Shown: in pieces, positions 49,338 through 58,357 of the stretch
Position numbering within the stretch: the stretch's first letter is position 1
Layout of the letters: every line of letters starts with the position of its first letter
From: an uncultured Mycoplasmatota bacterium
GTDB lineage: Bacteria > Bacillota_I > Bacilli_A > RF39 > UBA660
NCBI GenBank assembly: GCA_937944975.1
Contig: CALEBF010000014.1
Coordinates: forward strand, 124,001 to 188,000
Length of the DNA: 64,000 nt
Direction: 5' to 3'
Made by a program: the position numbers and the translations under genes
The notes under the pieces: generated by a model
Database searches by the model: none
The model's input: only the letters and a program-made list of their open reading frames with translations
What the model was told of the DNA's origin: nothing

Positions 49338-50759
49338 ATGAGTAAGACTAAGATTGTTGCGACGGTTGGCCCTTCTAGTTCTGAGAAGGATACATTAAAA
49401 GAGATGATTTATAATGGAATGGATGTAGTGCGTCTTAATATGACGCATGCAACGCATTCATTCTGTGATGATATTATACGGAAAATAAATGAATTAAATA
49501 AAGAGTTAGATACGAATGTAGCAATCATGATGGACTTGCAGGGACCAGATATTTGCATCAATAAGATAGAAGATGGGAAAGCTGAATTAGTAGATGGAGA
49601 AATCGTGCGTATTTACATGGATGATAGAGTGGGAAATGCGAAAGGTTTTTCAACGAATTATCATAAGTTATTACAAGAAGTAAAATATAATACGACGATT
49701 AAGATCGATGATGGAAAGATCGAATTAGAAGTCATCGATAAAGAAGAGGATGCTTTAGTTTGTCGCATTATACAAGGTGGGATGATTAGTTCACATAAAA
49801 CATTAAATGTTATAGATACAATGCTTGATATGCCTTTTTTGAGTGAAAAGGATAAAGATGACTTAGCATATGCGAACGATCATAATATCGATTATGTCGC
49901 ACTATCATTTGTGACGAGTGCTGAAGATGTGTTAGAAGTCAACGATATGTTGATTGATTTTGAAAATAACCATATGGGAATTATAGCAAAAGTAGAAGCA
50001 CAACAAGCTTTAGACGAGATTGATGAAATTATCCGTGTAAGTGATGGAGTCATGATCGCACGTGGAGATTTAGGAGTATCGATTCCAATGGAGCGTATTC
50101 CAGGAATACAAAAATCGATCATCAGCAAATGTCATATCGCTGGAAAAATTAGCATCGTTGCAACGGAGATGTTATCTTCGATGGAAAATTCTATGAGGCC
50201 GACAAGAGCAGAGGTTTCCGATGTCGCAAATGCTGTTTTGGATGGTGTTGATGCGGTGATGTTATCTGGAGAAACGACGATCGGCATTTACCCAGTAGAG
50301 ACATTAGGAATGATGGAAAAAATCATCGTATCTGCCGAGGAAGATATCAGTTATTATGATCTACTTGATAAAGCGATGAGAACAGAAAAGCAGGATATCA
50401 CAGGATCGATTGCCTATAGTGTGACAGAATGTGCAAACAGATTAAAATGTAAAGCTATTTTAGCTCCGACCATGAGTGGATATACTGCTAGAAAAATGAG
50501 TCGTTTTCGACCGAGTTGCCCAATTATAGCGATGAGCCCGGATCGAGACACAGTAAAGTCACTTGCTTTATATTTTGGAGTACAGCCTGTATATATTAAG
50601 GACTTTAATAATTTTGATAAATTGATGGATATTTCTGTAAAGACTGCGCGACAATATGTCGACATGAATCCAGGGGATCGTATTATTATTACAGGAGGAT
50701 ACCCATTCCATCAAGTAAAGCATACAAATTTTATGAAAATAGAACAAATTGAATCGTAA
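49338..50759 (+). CDS. pyk: pyruvate kinase, divergent
   Basis: 473 residues with A, B and C domains. It keeps KTKIVATVGPSS, KIDDGKIELEV, catalytic lysine region AKVEAQ, metal-binding ARGDLGVSIP and SIVATEMLSSM...PTRAEVSDVANA. Unlike standard enzymes, the K+/substrate loop usually LDTKGPEIR reads MDLQGPDIC, NFSHG reads NMTHA, and the VNLPG stretch is altered. The enzyme should convert PEP and ADP to pyruvate and ATP, but K+ dependence and regulation may differ; it could be a second paralogue of the cell's main enzyme. Followed 20 nt later by GH31. Confidence 0.88.
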   Translation: MSKTKIVATVGPSSSEKDTLKEMIYNGMDVVRLNMTHATHSFCDDIIRKINELNKELDTNVAIMMDLQGPDICINKIEDGKAELVDGEIVRIYMDDRVGNAKGFSTNYHKLLQEVKYNTTIKIDDGKIELEVIDKEEDALVCRIIQGGMISSHKTLNVIDTMLDMPFLSEKDKDDLAYANDHNIDYVALSFVTSAEDVLEVNDMLIDFENNHMGIIAKVEAQQALDEIDEIIRVSDGVMIARGDLGVSIPMERIPGIQKSIISKCHIAGKISIVATEMLSSMENSMRPTRAEVSDVANAVLDGVDAVMLSGETTIGIYPVETLGMMEKIIVSAEEDISYYDLLDKAMRTEKQDITGSIAYSVTECANRLKCKAILAPTMSGYTARKMSRFRPSCPIIAMSPDRDTVKSLALYFGVQPVYIKDFNNFDKLMDISVKTARQYVDMNPGDRIIITGGYPFHQVKHTNFMKIEQIES

Positions 50760-50779
50760 GAAGAAAAGAGGGGATAAAT

Positions 50780-53188
50780 ATGTACCAATTGGGAGAACAG
50801 TTTCAATTACAACAGGCAGACGGAATCGCGAATAGTAAGGCTGTTTTAAAAGGAACAAAATATCGTATTACTGTCTTATCTGATATTTTAGTACGTTTGG
50901 AATACAGTGAAAATGGTACATTTGAAGATAGACCAACGACATTTGCATGGAAACGTAATTTTCCATCGCCACAATATCAAGTAAAAGAATCTAGTACACA
51001 TTTAGAGATTACAACTTCACATTTTAAATTGACTTATAAAAAGGAAGCTCCATTTTTAGGAAGTGCTATGAATCCTACATCTAATTTAAAAATTGAATTG
51101 ATTGGAACAGATAGAACATGGTATTTTCACCATCCAGAAGTTCGTAATTTTGGCGCACCAGGAATGGGATTTGATTTAGAAACAAGTAAGAATAAATTTC
51201 GCAAAGGACTATTTTCACCAGATGGATTTGCTTCAGTAGATGATTCAAATAGCCTAGCAATCGATGCTGGTGGAGACTTGGTTGCGAGAAATCCTGAGAT
51301 AGATCTCTATGTGTTTTTGTATCATAATGATTTTGCAACTTGTCTAAAAGATTATTATCAATTAACAGGTTCTCCAGCATTGCTTCCAAGATATGCGTTT
51401 GGAAATTGGTGGAGTCGTAATATTACGTACAATGATCGGTCATTAAAAGAATTAGTGGATATGTTTCGAGAGAAGGAAATTCCACTGTCTGTATTAGTTT
51501 TAAATGAAGATTGGCATTTGAAAAAAGAAGTTAAGAAAAAAGAAATACATAGTGGTTTTACATTTAATAAAAATTTGTTTGCTGCTCCTTATAACATGAT
51601 CCAATATTTACATTCAAAAGGAATCCGTTTAGGATTAAATGTCAATCCTGAACAAGGAATATTCGATACGGAAGAGTATTATCAGAAAGCACTGACGTAT
51701 TTACCAGCCGATGAGCATGGCGTTATTTCATTTGATGTTTACAATCCTAAATTTATCGATGTATACTTGAAATTATTCATTCATCCACTCGATGCGCTTG
51801 GGGTTGACTTTTATTGGGTTGATTATCAGAATAAGGAAGCATGGAATAAACTATGGTTACTAGATCATTATCATTTTAATGATATGAAGAGAGACTATAA
51901 GCGTCGTCCAATGATTTTAACGCGAAATCCACTTGTAGCAGCACATCGTTATCCCGTCTTATATTCTGGACAAACGATCGTAAGTTGGGAGACGTTAAAA
52001 CAAATTCCATTTTATAACTCCAGTGCTACTAATATAGGGGTAAATTATTGGAGTCATGATATTGGTGGATTTCATAAAGGGATAGAAGATAACGAACTAT
52101 ATACGAGATTTGTGCAATTAGGTGCTTTTAGTCCTATTTTGAAATTCGGAAGTGAAAAAGGAAAATATTATAAAAGAGAACCATGGAAATGGAGTGTTAA
52201 AACATATAAAATTGTAAAAGATTATTTAGAATTAAGACATCGTATGATTCCTTATTTATATGCAGAAGGATATAAATATCATAAGTACGGGATGCCGTTA
52301 TTACAACCGGTTTTCTATAAGTATCCAGAGATGTATGATGATAATAACTATCGAAACGAGTATTATCTAGGAACAGAATTATTTGTTTGTCCTATTATTT
52401 CTAAGAAAGACTATGACATGAATCGAGTCGTACATAAATTTTATATGCCTGATGGAACTTGGTATGATTTCTTTACTGGAAAAAAGTTTCCAGGTGGAAA
52501 AAATTATGTATCCTTTTTTAAGGATCAAGATTATCCAGTCTTTGCAAAAACAGGGGCAATCATTCCATTTGGAAATCAGGACGACTTGAATGATACAACG
52601 CCACCAAAGAATATGGAAATTCATATTTTCCCTGGAAAAGATAATCAATACAACTTATATGAAGATGATGGAGTAAGCGATTTATATCGTAAAGGATACT
52701 ACTTATTAACATCGATCGAATATAATTATCTCCCGAATAATTATACTGTGATTATTAGGTCTGTCGAAGGAAAAAGTGGAATTATTCCAGAACGTAGAAA
52801 CTATAAGATACGATTCCGTAATACAAAACAAGCAAACGATGTCATCGTATATTTTAACGATCAAAAGATTCAATACAGTGCTTATGTAGAGGGACCTGAT
52901 TTCATTGTTGAAGTTGAAAATGTTCCGACGATTGGTCAGCTTACTTTCAACTGTAAAGGAAACGATATCGAGATTGATGCGGTTCGATTGATCAACGAAG
53001 ATATTGCAGAGATTATTAGCGATCTTCAGATCGAAACGGATATGAAAGAGAGAATCGATGCGATCTTATTTGGGGATTTACCAATTAAGAAAAAGAGAAT
53101 TGCAGTTAGAAAGTTAGGAAAGCATGGGCTAGAAAAACGACATATCAAATTGTTCTTGAAATTATTAGAATATGTAAGTGAGGTTTAG
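50780..53188 (+). CDS. glycoside hydrolase family 31 protein
   Basis: 802 residues. N-terminal beta-sandwich, (beta/alpha)8 GH31 domain (~200-500) and C-terminal DUF5110-type sandwiches. The nucleophile motif is DFYWVDYQ with D348, and SHDIGGF is conserved. The canonical acid/base region, usually (W/Y)SGD, reads YSGQT with Gln398, so the usual Asp is missing. GH31 enzymes hydrolyse or transfer alpha-glucosyl residues; no signal peptide, so intracellular. Specificity is unknown. The last 80 residues are a helical extension. Close to pyk (20 nt), probably co-transcribed. Confidence 0.88.
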   Translation: MYQLGEQFQLQQADGIANSKAVLKGTKYRITVLSDILVRLEYSENGTFEDRPTTFAWKRNFPSPQYQVKESSTHLEITTSHFKLTYKKEAPFLGSAMNPTSNLKIELIGTDRTWYFHHPEVRNFGAPGMGFDLETSKNKFRKGLFSPDGFASVDDSNSLAIDAGGDLVARNPEIDLYVFLYHNDFATCLKDYYQLTGSPALLPRYAFGNWWSRNITYNDRSLKELVDMFREKEIPLSVLVLNEDWHLKKEVKKKEIHSGFTFNKNLFAAPYNMIQYLHSKGIRLGLNVNPEQGIFDTEEYYQKALTYLPADEHGVISFDVYNPKFIDVYLKLFIHPLDALGVDFYWVDYQNKEAWNKLWLLDHYHFNDMKRDYKRRPMILTRNPLVAAHRYPVLYSGQTIVSWETLKQIPFYNSSATNIGVNYWSHDIGGFHKGIEDNELYTRFVQLGAFSPILKFGSEKGKYYKREPWKWSVKTYKIVKDYLELRHRMIPYLYAEGYKYHKYGMPLLQPVFYKYPEMYDDNNYRNEYYLGTELFVCPIISKKDYDMNRVVHKFYMPDGTWYDFFTGKKFPGGKNYVSFFKDQDYPVFAKTGAIIPFGNQDDLNDTTPPKNMEIHIFPGKDNQYNLYEDDGVSDLYRKGYYLLTSIEYNYLPNNYTVIIRSVEGKSGIIPERRNYKIRFRNTKQANDVIVYFNDQKIQYSAYVEGPDFIVEVENVPTIGQLTFNCKGNDIEIDAVRLINEDIAEIISDLQIETDMKERIDAILFGDLPIKKKRIAVRKLGKHGLEKRHIKLFLKLLEYVSEV

Positions 53189-53195
53189 AAAAATA

Positions 53196-53277
53196 AAATG
53201 GACACTGATTACTTAAGTAGTTGGTGTCCATTTCCATTTAAAAATTATTTAAAATTGGAGTATAGCCAATTTTAAAT
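53196..53277. other. two consecutive hairpins in the GH31 downstream region
   Basis: Hairpin 1 (53196-53233): AAATGGACAC/GTGTCCATTT, with the inner bases also pairing to a TTAA loop. Hairpin 2 (53247-53277): perfect 12-bp ATTTAAAATTGG/CCAATTTTAAAT with a 7-nt loop. Neither has a long T run. They may terminate GH31 transcription or structure the leader of the small frame that follows. Confidence 0.6.
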
Positions 53278-53295
53278 AAGAAAAGAGGAGGGGAA

Positions 53296-53469
53296 ATCAA
53301 ATCATTTTTAGAAACACTCAACGTAGAAGCTTCCTATATTATTTTGGATGATGATAGTGATATGGAAGAATTAACACCATATCTTATTTTGACAAGTATG
53401 AAAACCGGATTAACGGAGGAAAAGATGACAGAAGGAATGCAAAAATTAAAGAAGTTTTCTAAGCTGTAA
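53296..53469 (+). pseudogene. small frame without a standard start codon
   Basis: 57 sense codons beginning ATC-AAA-TCA (IKSFLETLNVEASYIILDDD...) and ending KKFSKL. A strong GAGGAGGGG Shine-Dalgarno ends 2 nt before the ATC, exactly where an ATG would be expected. Either a rare ATC start, a gene inactivated by a start-codon change, or a sequencing error. Protein unrecognised; acidic and helical. Confidence 0.4.
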
Positions 53470-53472
53470 GAA

Positions 53473-53501
53473 TTGACAATGAATTTATCATGAAATAAAA
53501 T
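53473..53501 (+). promoter_or_regulatory. sigma-A promoter of the lipoprotein gene
   Basis: TTGACA (53473-53478), 17-nt spacer, TAAAAT (53496-53501). Confidence 0.75.
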
Positions 53502-53518
53502 ACATGAGGGAGGAAAAA

Positions 53519-53935
53519 ATGAAATCAAAAAAATTATTAGCAGTTGCTGTAGCACTATCGACAACTATGATGGGGTGTCAGGAAGAAAGTAGTAAGGAAG
53601 AAACCGTAGATCAGCAAGGAAGTTCATCATTTGTAATTGAAGGCGAAGTAGTAGAAGAAGGAGAAACGAAACAATTTGATGTCGGGAAACATATGTTTTT
53701 TGTTTTCTATTCAAACTTATTCCCTTCTCAAGGTTTTAGAGGAGATATAGAGATTCCTGAGGGATATGAAGTATTCGATGTGGAAAATGAAGGTGGAACC
53801 TACTATGTATGGTATCAAAATACAGTTCCGGTAGAAGTGACAGCGATTTATAATAAAGATACGGATAGATATGATTATTCGCAGTTTGGAACGCCAATCG
53901 AATTAGAAAAACAGAAAGTATATCAAAAATCGTAA
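53519..53935 (+). CDS. lipoprotein of unknown function
   Basis: 138 residues. Lipoprotein signal with lipobox MMGC (MKSKKLLAVAVALSTTMMGC), acidic linker, then a beta-rich domain with aromatic pattern (HMFFVFYSNLFPSQGF, GGTYYVWYQNTVPVEVTAIYN). No family recognised. ATG 53519 follows GGGAGG and a good promoter. Confidence 0.75.
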   Translation: MKSKKLLAVAVALSTTMMGCQEESSKEETVDQQGSSSFVIEGEVVEEGETKQFDVGKHMFFVFYSNLFPSQGFRGDIEIPEGYEVFDVENEGGTYYVWYQNTVPVEVTAIYNKDTDRYDYSQFGTPIELEKQKVYQKS

Positions 53936-53984
53936 GAAGCTTTTTCATAAAGGGTTGAAACTTACATAAATCTATATTATAATA

Positions 53985-54197
53985 ATATTAGTTTTGAAAA
54001 ACGAGGAAGAAGAGTAGTAGTTAAACTGGAATGCGTAGAGATGATGTGGCTGGTGAAAACATCACATATCCATTTGATGAACTCGCTTTGGAGCTGCCTT
54101 ATGGCCGTTTGAACGCGTTAAGTGAAAGAGATCATAAAGTATTATGGAATTAAGGTGGTACCGTGCTTTTGCGCCCTTAAACATGATACTTTTTTAT
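53985..54197 (+). promoter_or_regulatory. T-box riboswitch controlling the leuS operon
   Basis: T-box AAGGTGGTACCGTG at 54152-54165. Stem I has GGCTGGTGAAA flanked by TGATGT/ACATCA. The likely specifier is CTC (54082-54084), a leucine codon. The terminator pairs TTAAGG and AAGTATTATG upstream with CCTTAA and CATGATACTT, ending in six T residues. It should read tRNA-Leu charging. Confidence 0.9.
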
Positions 54198-54210
54198 TTT
54201 AGGAGGGTTT

Positions 54211-54561
54211 ATGGAAGAAGTTATTATATTTATTTTGTTCTTTCTACTGGTATATGGTATGTATTATTTATTTGTTATATCTCGTAAAAAGAAATTAAAA
54301 CAGTACTATCAAAGTACGGAAGTACGCTATTTAGAGATGCGTTATCATATCGATTTAAAAGATGTTCCAATTCAAAAGTTAGCGAGAACGCTCGCATTGG
54401 CGAATGCAGTGATTATCAGTTTAACTGCGTGGATTGCTAGCTTGCTTCCAAATTTGATATTACAATTAGTCGTAGGGTTTATCTTGTTGATTTTATTTAT
54501 CTTAATAGGATATCATTTTGTTGGAAAATATTATCAGAAAAAATTGGGAGAGAAAAAATAG
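54211..54561 (+). CDS. small membrane protein under leucine T-box control
   Basis: 116 residues. One N-terminal membrane helix (IIFILFFLLVYGMYYLFV), a basic cytosolic segment (RYHIDLKDVPIQKLARTLALANA), then two more helices and a basic tail. Unknown family. AGGAGG precedes the ATG. It is the first gene after the T-box and ends 14 nt before leuS, so it must be co-regulated with leucyl-tRNA synthetase. Its role is unknown; nothing in the sequence shows it is a transporter. Confidence 0.75.
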   Translation: MEEVIIFILFFLLVYGMYYLFVISRKKKLKQYYQSTEVRYLEMRYHIDLKDVPIQKLARTLALANAVIISLTAWIASLLPNLILQLVVGFILLILFILIGYHFVGKYYQKKLGEKK

Positions 54562-54574
54562 GAGGATGAGAAAG

Positions 54575-56971
54575 ATGTATGATTTTAAAAAGATAGAACA
54601 AAAATGGCAGTCTTATTGGAAAGAACATAATACGTTCGAGGCCAAGAACGGAAGTGAAAAGAAAAAATATTATATCTTAGTGGAATTTCCATATCCATCT
54701 GGAGCAGGACTTCACGTAGGACACGTTCGTAGTTATACAGCACTCGATGCACTCGCACGTAAAAGACGTATGGAAGGATATAATGTGTTATTTCCAATGG
54801 GATGGGATGCATTTGGAGCACCTGCAGAACAGTATGCGATCGCAAATCATATTCATCCAAAAGATGCCGTACAAGAAAATATTAAAACATTTAAAGGTCA
54901 GATTCAAACGATTGGAATTTCATTTGATTGGAATCGTGAATTTGCAACGACTGATGCCGATTACTATAAATGGACACAATGGCAATTTTTGAAATTCTAT
55001 GAACATGGTCTTGCTTATAAAGCAAGAAAACCAATTAACTGGTGTCCAAAGTGTAAGACTGGTCTTTCAAACGAGGACTCTAGTGGGGGTGTTTGTGAAC
55101 GTTGTGGAACGCCTGTCGTACAAAAGGAAAAAGAACAGTGGATGCTTCGCATGAGTGACTATGCAGAACAATTATTGGATGGACTTGATGATACGAAGTT
55201 TCAAGAGCGTACGAAGATCGCACAACGTAACTGGATTGGAAAGAGTACAGGAGCAGAAGTGGATTTTAAAGTTGCAGATACAGATGAAACTTTAACAGTA
55301 TTTACAACGAGGCCAGATACATTATATGGAGTTACATTTATGGTTGTTGCTCCTGAACATCCGATGATTGAAGCGTTGAAAGATAGAATTCAAAATATGG
55401 ATGCAGTACGTGCTTATCAAGAAGAAGCTCGTCATAAAAGTGCATTCGAACGTACAGAACTTGTAAAAGATAAAACAGGTGTTTGCTTAGAAGGATTAAA
55501 AGCAATCAATCCATTAAATGATACGGAGATTCCAATCTATATTTCAGACTATGTTATGATGGGATATGGAACGGGTGCAATTATGGCAGTTCCAGCGCAC
55601 GATGATCGCGATTATGCCTTTGCTCGTAAATTTGATATTCCAATTATCGAAGTCATCAAAGGAGGTAACATCGAAGAAGCTGCCTATACTGGAGATGGAG
55701 AGATGGTCAACTCTGGAGTTTTGAATGGTATGACAAATAAAAAAGACTCTATCACTAAGATGATTGCATACTTGGAAGAGACCAAAATCGGACGTAAGAA
55801 AGTAAACTATAAATTGCAAGATTGGATTTTCTCTCGTCAACGCTTCTGGGGAGAACCAATTCCAATGATCTATTGTGAAGATTGCGGATGGGTACCAGTA
55901 CCAGAAAAAGATTTACCTGTATTACTTCCAGATGTTGCAAATTATGAGCCAACCGATAATGGAGAAAGTCCACTTGCAGCAATTACAGATTGGGTAAATA
56001 CACCATGTCCACATTGTGGTAAGATGGCGAGAAGAGAAACAGATACGATGCCAAACTGGGCTGGTTCAAGTTGGTATTGGCTTCGTTATATGGATGCTCA
56101 CAATGATAAAGAGTTCGTATCTATGGATGCGATGAAATATTGGGGAAAAGTAGATTGGTATAATGGTGGAATGGAACATGCAACGAGACACTTATTATAT
56201 GCTCGTTTCTGGAATCAATTCTTATATAATATCGGACTTGTTCCAAATAAAGAACCATTCGAAATTCGTACTTCCCACGGTATGATCTTGGGAGATAACG
56301 GAGAAAAGATGAGTAAATCAAAAGGTAACGTTGTCAATCCAAATGAGATCGTCGAGAATTACGGTGCAGATGCTCTTCGTACTTACGAGATGTTCATCGG
56401 TGATTATGAGAAAGAAGCTGCTTGGAGTACAAATGGATTAAAAGGATGTAAACGTTTCTTAGACCGTGTATGGAAGTTACAAGATTGCCTCAACGATAAA
56501 GATGGCTATACAGATGAAGTGTTGATCAATCAAACGATCCGCAAAGTCACAAACGATTTAGAGACGATGAAGTATAACACAGCTGTATCTGCTTTGATGA
56601 TCTTAGTCAATCGTTTGGAAGAAGCAAAGACGATTACGAGAAATGATTTACGTACATTGATTCACTTGTTAAATCCAATTGCACCACATATCACAGAAGA
56701 GATGAATGAATTATGCGAGTTAGGTGCTCCATTATGCGAAAGTGCTTGGCCAACTTACGACGAAGCTAAATGTGAATCTGAAACATTTACGATGGTTGTT
56801 CAAGTGAATGGAAAAGTACGTGGAAAGATCGAAACAGGATCTGACACGACGAAAGAAGAGATGGAAAAAATTGCTCGTGAAATCGAAAATGTAAAGGCGC
56901 ATATCGAAGGAAAAGAAATCGTAAAAACGATTGTCGTTCCTAAGAAACTTGTCAATATAGTTGTGAAGTAA
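54575..56971 (+). CDS. leuS: leucyl-tRNA synthetase
   Basis: 798 residues. MYDFKKIEQKWQSYW start, HIGH-type motif HVGHVRSY, editing domain TTRPDTLYGVTFMV, KMSKS in GEKMSKSKGNVVNP, and zinc-type motif CEDCGWV and CPHCGK. Charges tRNA-Leu in the cytosol. ATG 54575 with AGGAGG at 9 nt is preferred; ATG 54566 abuts the Shine-Dalgarno. Expressed from the T-box leader upstream, and closed by a perfect 10-bp terminator. Confidence 0.96.
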   Translation: MYDFKKIEQKWQSYWKEHNTFEAKNGSEKKKYYILVEFPYPSGAGLHVGHVRSYTALDALARKRRMEGYNVLFPMGWDAFGAPAEQYAIANHIHPKDAVQENIKTFKGQIQTIGISFDWNREFATTDADYYKWTQWQFLKFYEHGLAYKARKPINWCPKCKTGLSNEDSSGGVCERCGTPVVQKEKEQWMLRMSDYAEQLLDGLDDTKFQERTKIAQRNWIGKSTGAEVDFKVADTDETLTVFTTRPDTLYGVTFMVVAPEHPMIEALKDRIQNMDAVRAYQEEARHKSAFERTELVKDKTGVCLEGLKAINPLNDTEIPIYISDYVMMGYGTGAIMAVPAHDDRDYAFARKFDIPIIEVIKGGNIEEAAYTGDGEMVNSGVLNGMTNKKDSITKMIAYLEETKIGRKKVNYKLQDWIFSRQRFWGEPIPMIYCEDCGWVPVPEKDLPVLLPDVANYEPTDNGESPLAAITDWVNTPCPHCGKMARRETDTMPNWAGSSWYWLRYMDAHNDKEFVSMDAMKYWGKVDWYNGGMEHATRHLLYARFWNQFLYNIGLVPNKEPFEIRTSHGMILGDNGEKMSKSKGNVVNPNEIVENYGADALRTYEMFIGDYEKEAAWSTNGLKGCKRFLDRVWKLQDCLNDKDGYTDEVLINQTIRKVTNDLETMKYNTAVSALMILVNRLEEAKTITRNDLRTLIHLLNPIAPHITEEMNELCELGAPLCESAWPTYDEAKCESETFTMVVQVNGKVRGKIETGSDTTKEEMEKIAREIENVKAHIEGKEIVKTIVVPKKLVNIVVK

Positions 56972-56994
56972 GCAATTCTTTTGCTTACTTTTTT
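56966..56994 (+). terminator. intrinsic terminator after leuS
   Basis: AAGTAAGCAA/TTGCTTACTT perfect ten-bp stem including the stop codon, six T residues. Confidence 0.88.
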
Positions 56995-57007
56995 GTTGTG
57001 AAAAAAA

Positions 57008-57036
57008 TTGTCAAAAGAGAAATAGTAGGGTATAAT
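57008..57036 (+). promoter_or_regulatory. sigma-A promoter of the tRNA-Arg/Val operon
   Basis: TTGTCA, 17-nt spacer, TATAAT, ending 8 nt before tRNA-Arg. Confidence 0.8.
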
Positions 57037-57044
57037 GAGATTAT

Positions 57045-57121
57045 GTTCATGTAGCTCAGCTGGATAGAGTGCTTCCCTCCGAAGGAAGAGGTCGTGGGTT
57101 CGACTCCCGCCATGAACACCA
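57045..57121 (+). tRNA. tRNA-Arg (anticodon CCG)
   Basis: 77 nt. Acceptor GTTCATG/CATGAAC, anticodon stem CTTCC/GGAAG, loop CTCCGAA (CCG), GGTTCGACTCC T-arm, encoded CCA. Confidence 0.95.
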
Positions 57122-57122
57122 T

Positions 57123-57199
57123 GGGTGATTAGCTCAGTTGGTTAGAGCGCTTGCTTGACGTGCAAGAGGTCATAGGTTCGAGTCCTATATCTCCCACCA
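57123..57199 (+). tRNA. tRNA-Val (anticodon GAC)
   Basis: 77 nt, one base after tRNA-Arg. Acceptor GGGTGAT/ATCTCCC (one T-T mismatch), anticodon stem CTTGC/GCAAG, loop TTGACGT (GAC), T-arm with GGTTCGAGTCC, encoded CCA. Confidence 0.93.
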
Positions 57200-57233
57200 T
57201 AGGAAAATTAGTCGAACGATTCGACTGAAATAT

Positions 57234-57259
57234 AACAATCTGAAAACAGGTTGTTTTTT
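57234..57259 (+). terminator. terminator of the tRNA-Arg/Val operon
   Basis: AACAATCTG/CAGGTTGTT stem (one G-U) with AAAA loop, T tract. Confidence 0.8.
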
Positions 57260-57309
57260 ATTTACCGGTAATTTTGATGCTTGTATCAAAATATCTAGGG
57301 ATAATTATT

Positions 57310-57337
57310 TTGACCAAATAAAATATAGTACTATAAT
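57310..57337 (+). promoter_or_regulatory. sigma-A promoter upstream of the HD-domain pseudogene
   Basis: TTGACC (57310-57315), 16-nt spacer, TATAAT (57332-57337). A second TATAAT lies at 57371-57376. Confidence 0.5.
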
Positions 57338-57394
57338 CTTTTCGTGTATAGGAAATATTCAAATCAATGATATAATATATTCAGGTGGTAAATA

Positions 57395-58125
57395 ATGATT
57401 GGCGATTATATGAATCAGGAGTCTTCTAAAAAAGAAATTACAGATATGATAAAGCAAGATCAGGAACTAATGCTTTATTTAAACGAAGATGGTGTTACTT
57501 TAGAGAGTCTAGCTAAATTAGAACAATTCCTATATTAGAAAATAAATCTCCACAACCATGTACAGATAGATTAGATGGAGTACTTTCTACTTGTTGTATT
57601 TGGCTCCATACTCATTCGCAAGAACAAATCAAGCAAGTATATGACAATTTAATTGTCTTAACAAACGAATATGGAAGTCCAGAGATCGGTTTTAAAAGCC
57701 AGGAAATAGCTGATAGATTTGTATCTATGGTTTCTATTTATGCAAAAGAGTTGCAAGGAAATAAAGATAAATATGTTATGAAATATGTTTCGGAAATTGT
57801 AAAATTGGCTGTTGCCCAAAAGCTTATAACTTTAAATGATTTATATGAGAGACCTGAAAAGGAAATTGTAAATGTCTTCACTAACAACTTTGCTTTATGG
57901 AAACTTTTTGAGGATGCAACAACTGTAACTAGTACCGAACAGGAACCTAATGGTTTTTATATATCTGTTTGTTCTAAAAAAAGAAATACAATCCCACTAG
58001 TAAATAGTTTTAATCAGATTAACAGAATTATAGAAGTTTCAGAAGAAACTAAGAAAATATATTCCGAGTTAGAAGATTATCGGAATACCAAATTTGCATA
58101 CATAAAATCTTTAAACAAGTTGTAG
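57395..58125 (+). pseudogene. decayed HD-domain phosphohydrolase-like gene
   Basis: The first part (57395-57538) encodes 47 residues MIGDYMNQESSKKEITDMIK...SLAKLEQFLY, then stops. The reading continues in the next frame from about 57526 (IPILENKSPQPCTDRLDGVLST...) to the stop at 58125. The join reads naturally as LAKLEQ-IPILENKSP, so one frameshift splits an originally continuous protein. The pattern PQPCTDRLDGVLS and the following helices match the C-terminal half of HD-domain phosphohydrolases (dGTPase-like). The metal-binding HD half is absent upstream, so the gene was both truncated and frameshifted. An ATG with AGGTGGT still precedes it. Confidence 0.7.
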
Positions 58126-58357
58126 ATCTCTTCCTCAATCGCACTAGATTGAATCATGATTGAACTCTTTTAAAAAGTTTGAGCTTTTGTGTGAAATAGA
58201 TATTTTTCTATATCATGAAAAAATATAGGATATCATATTGTTTGAGGATACTAAGGTATGGACAATAACTTAGCGCTTTTTAACAATAGCTATCGTAATC
58301 GCACTGATGGGTTCGTATCACTCTAAACAATGTATAAAAAAATAAAATTGGGAGATT
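58126..58357 (+). other. non-coding stretch in the accessory patch
   Basis: AT-rich sequence with many stops in all frames. No gene, tRNA, terminal repeat or clear hairpin terminator recognised. Probably eroded DNA left next to the pseudogene. Confidence 0.4.
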
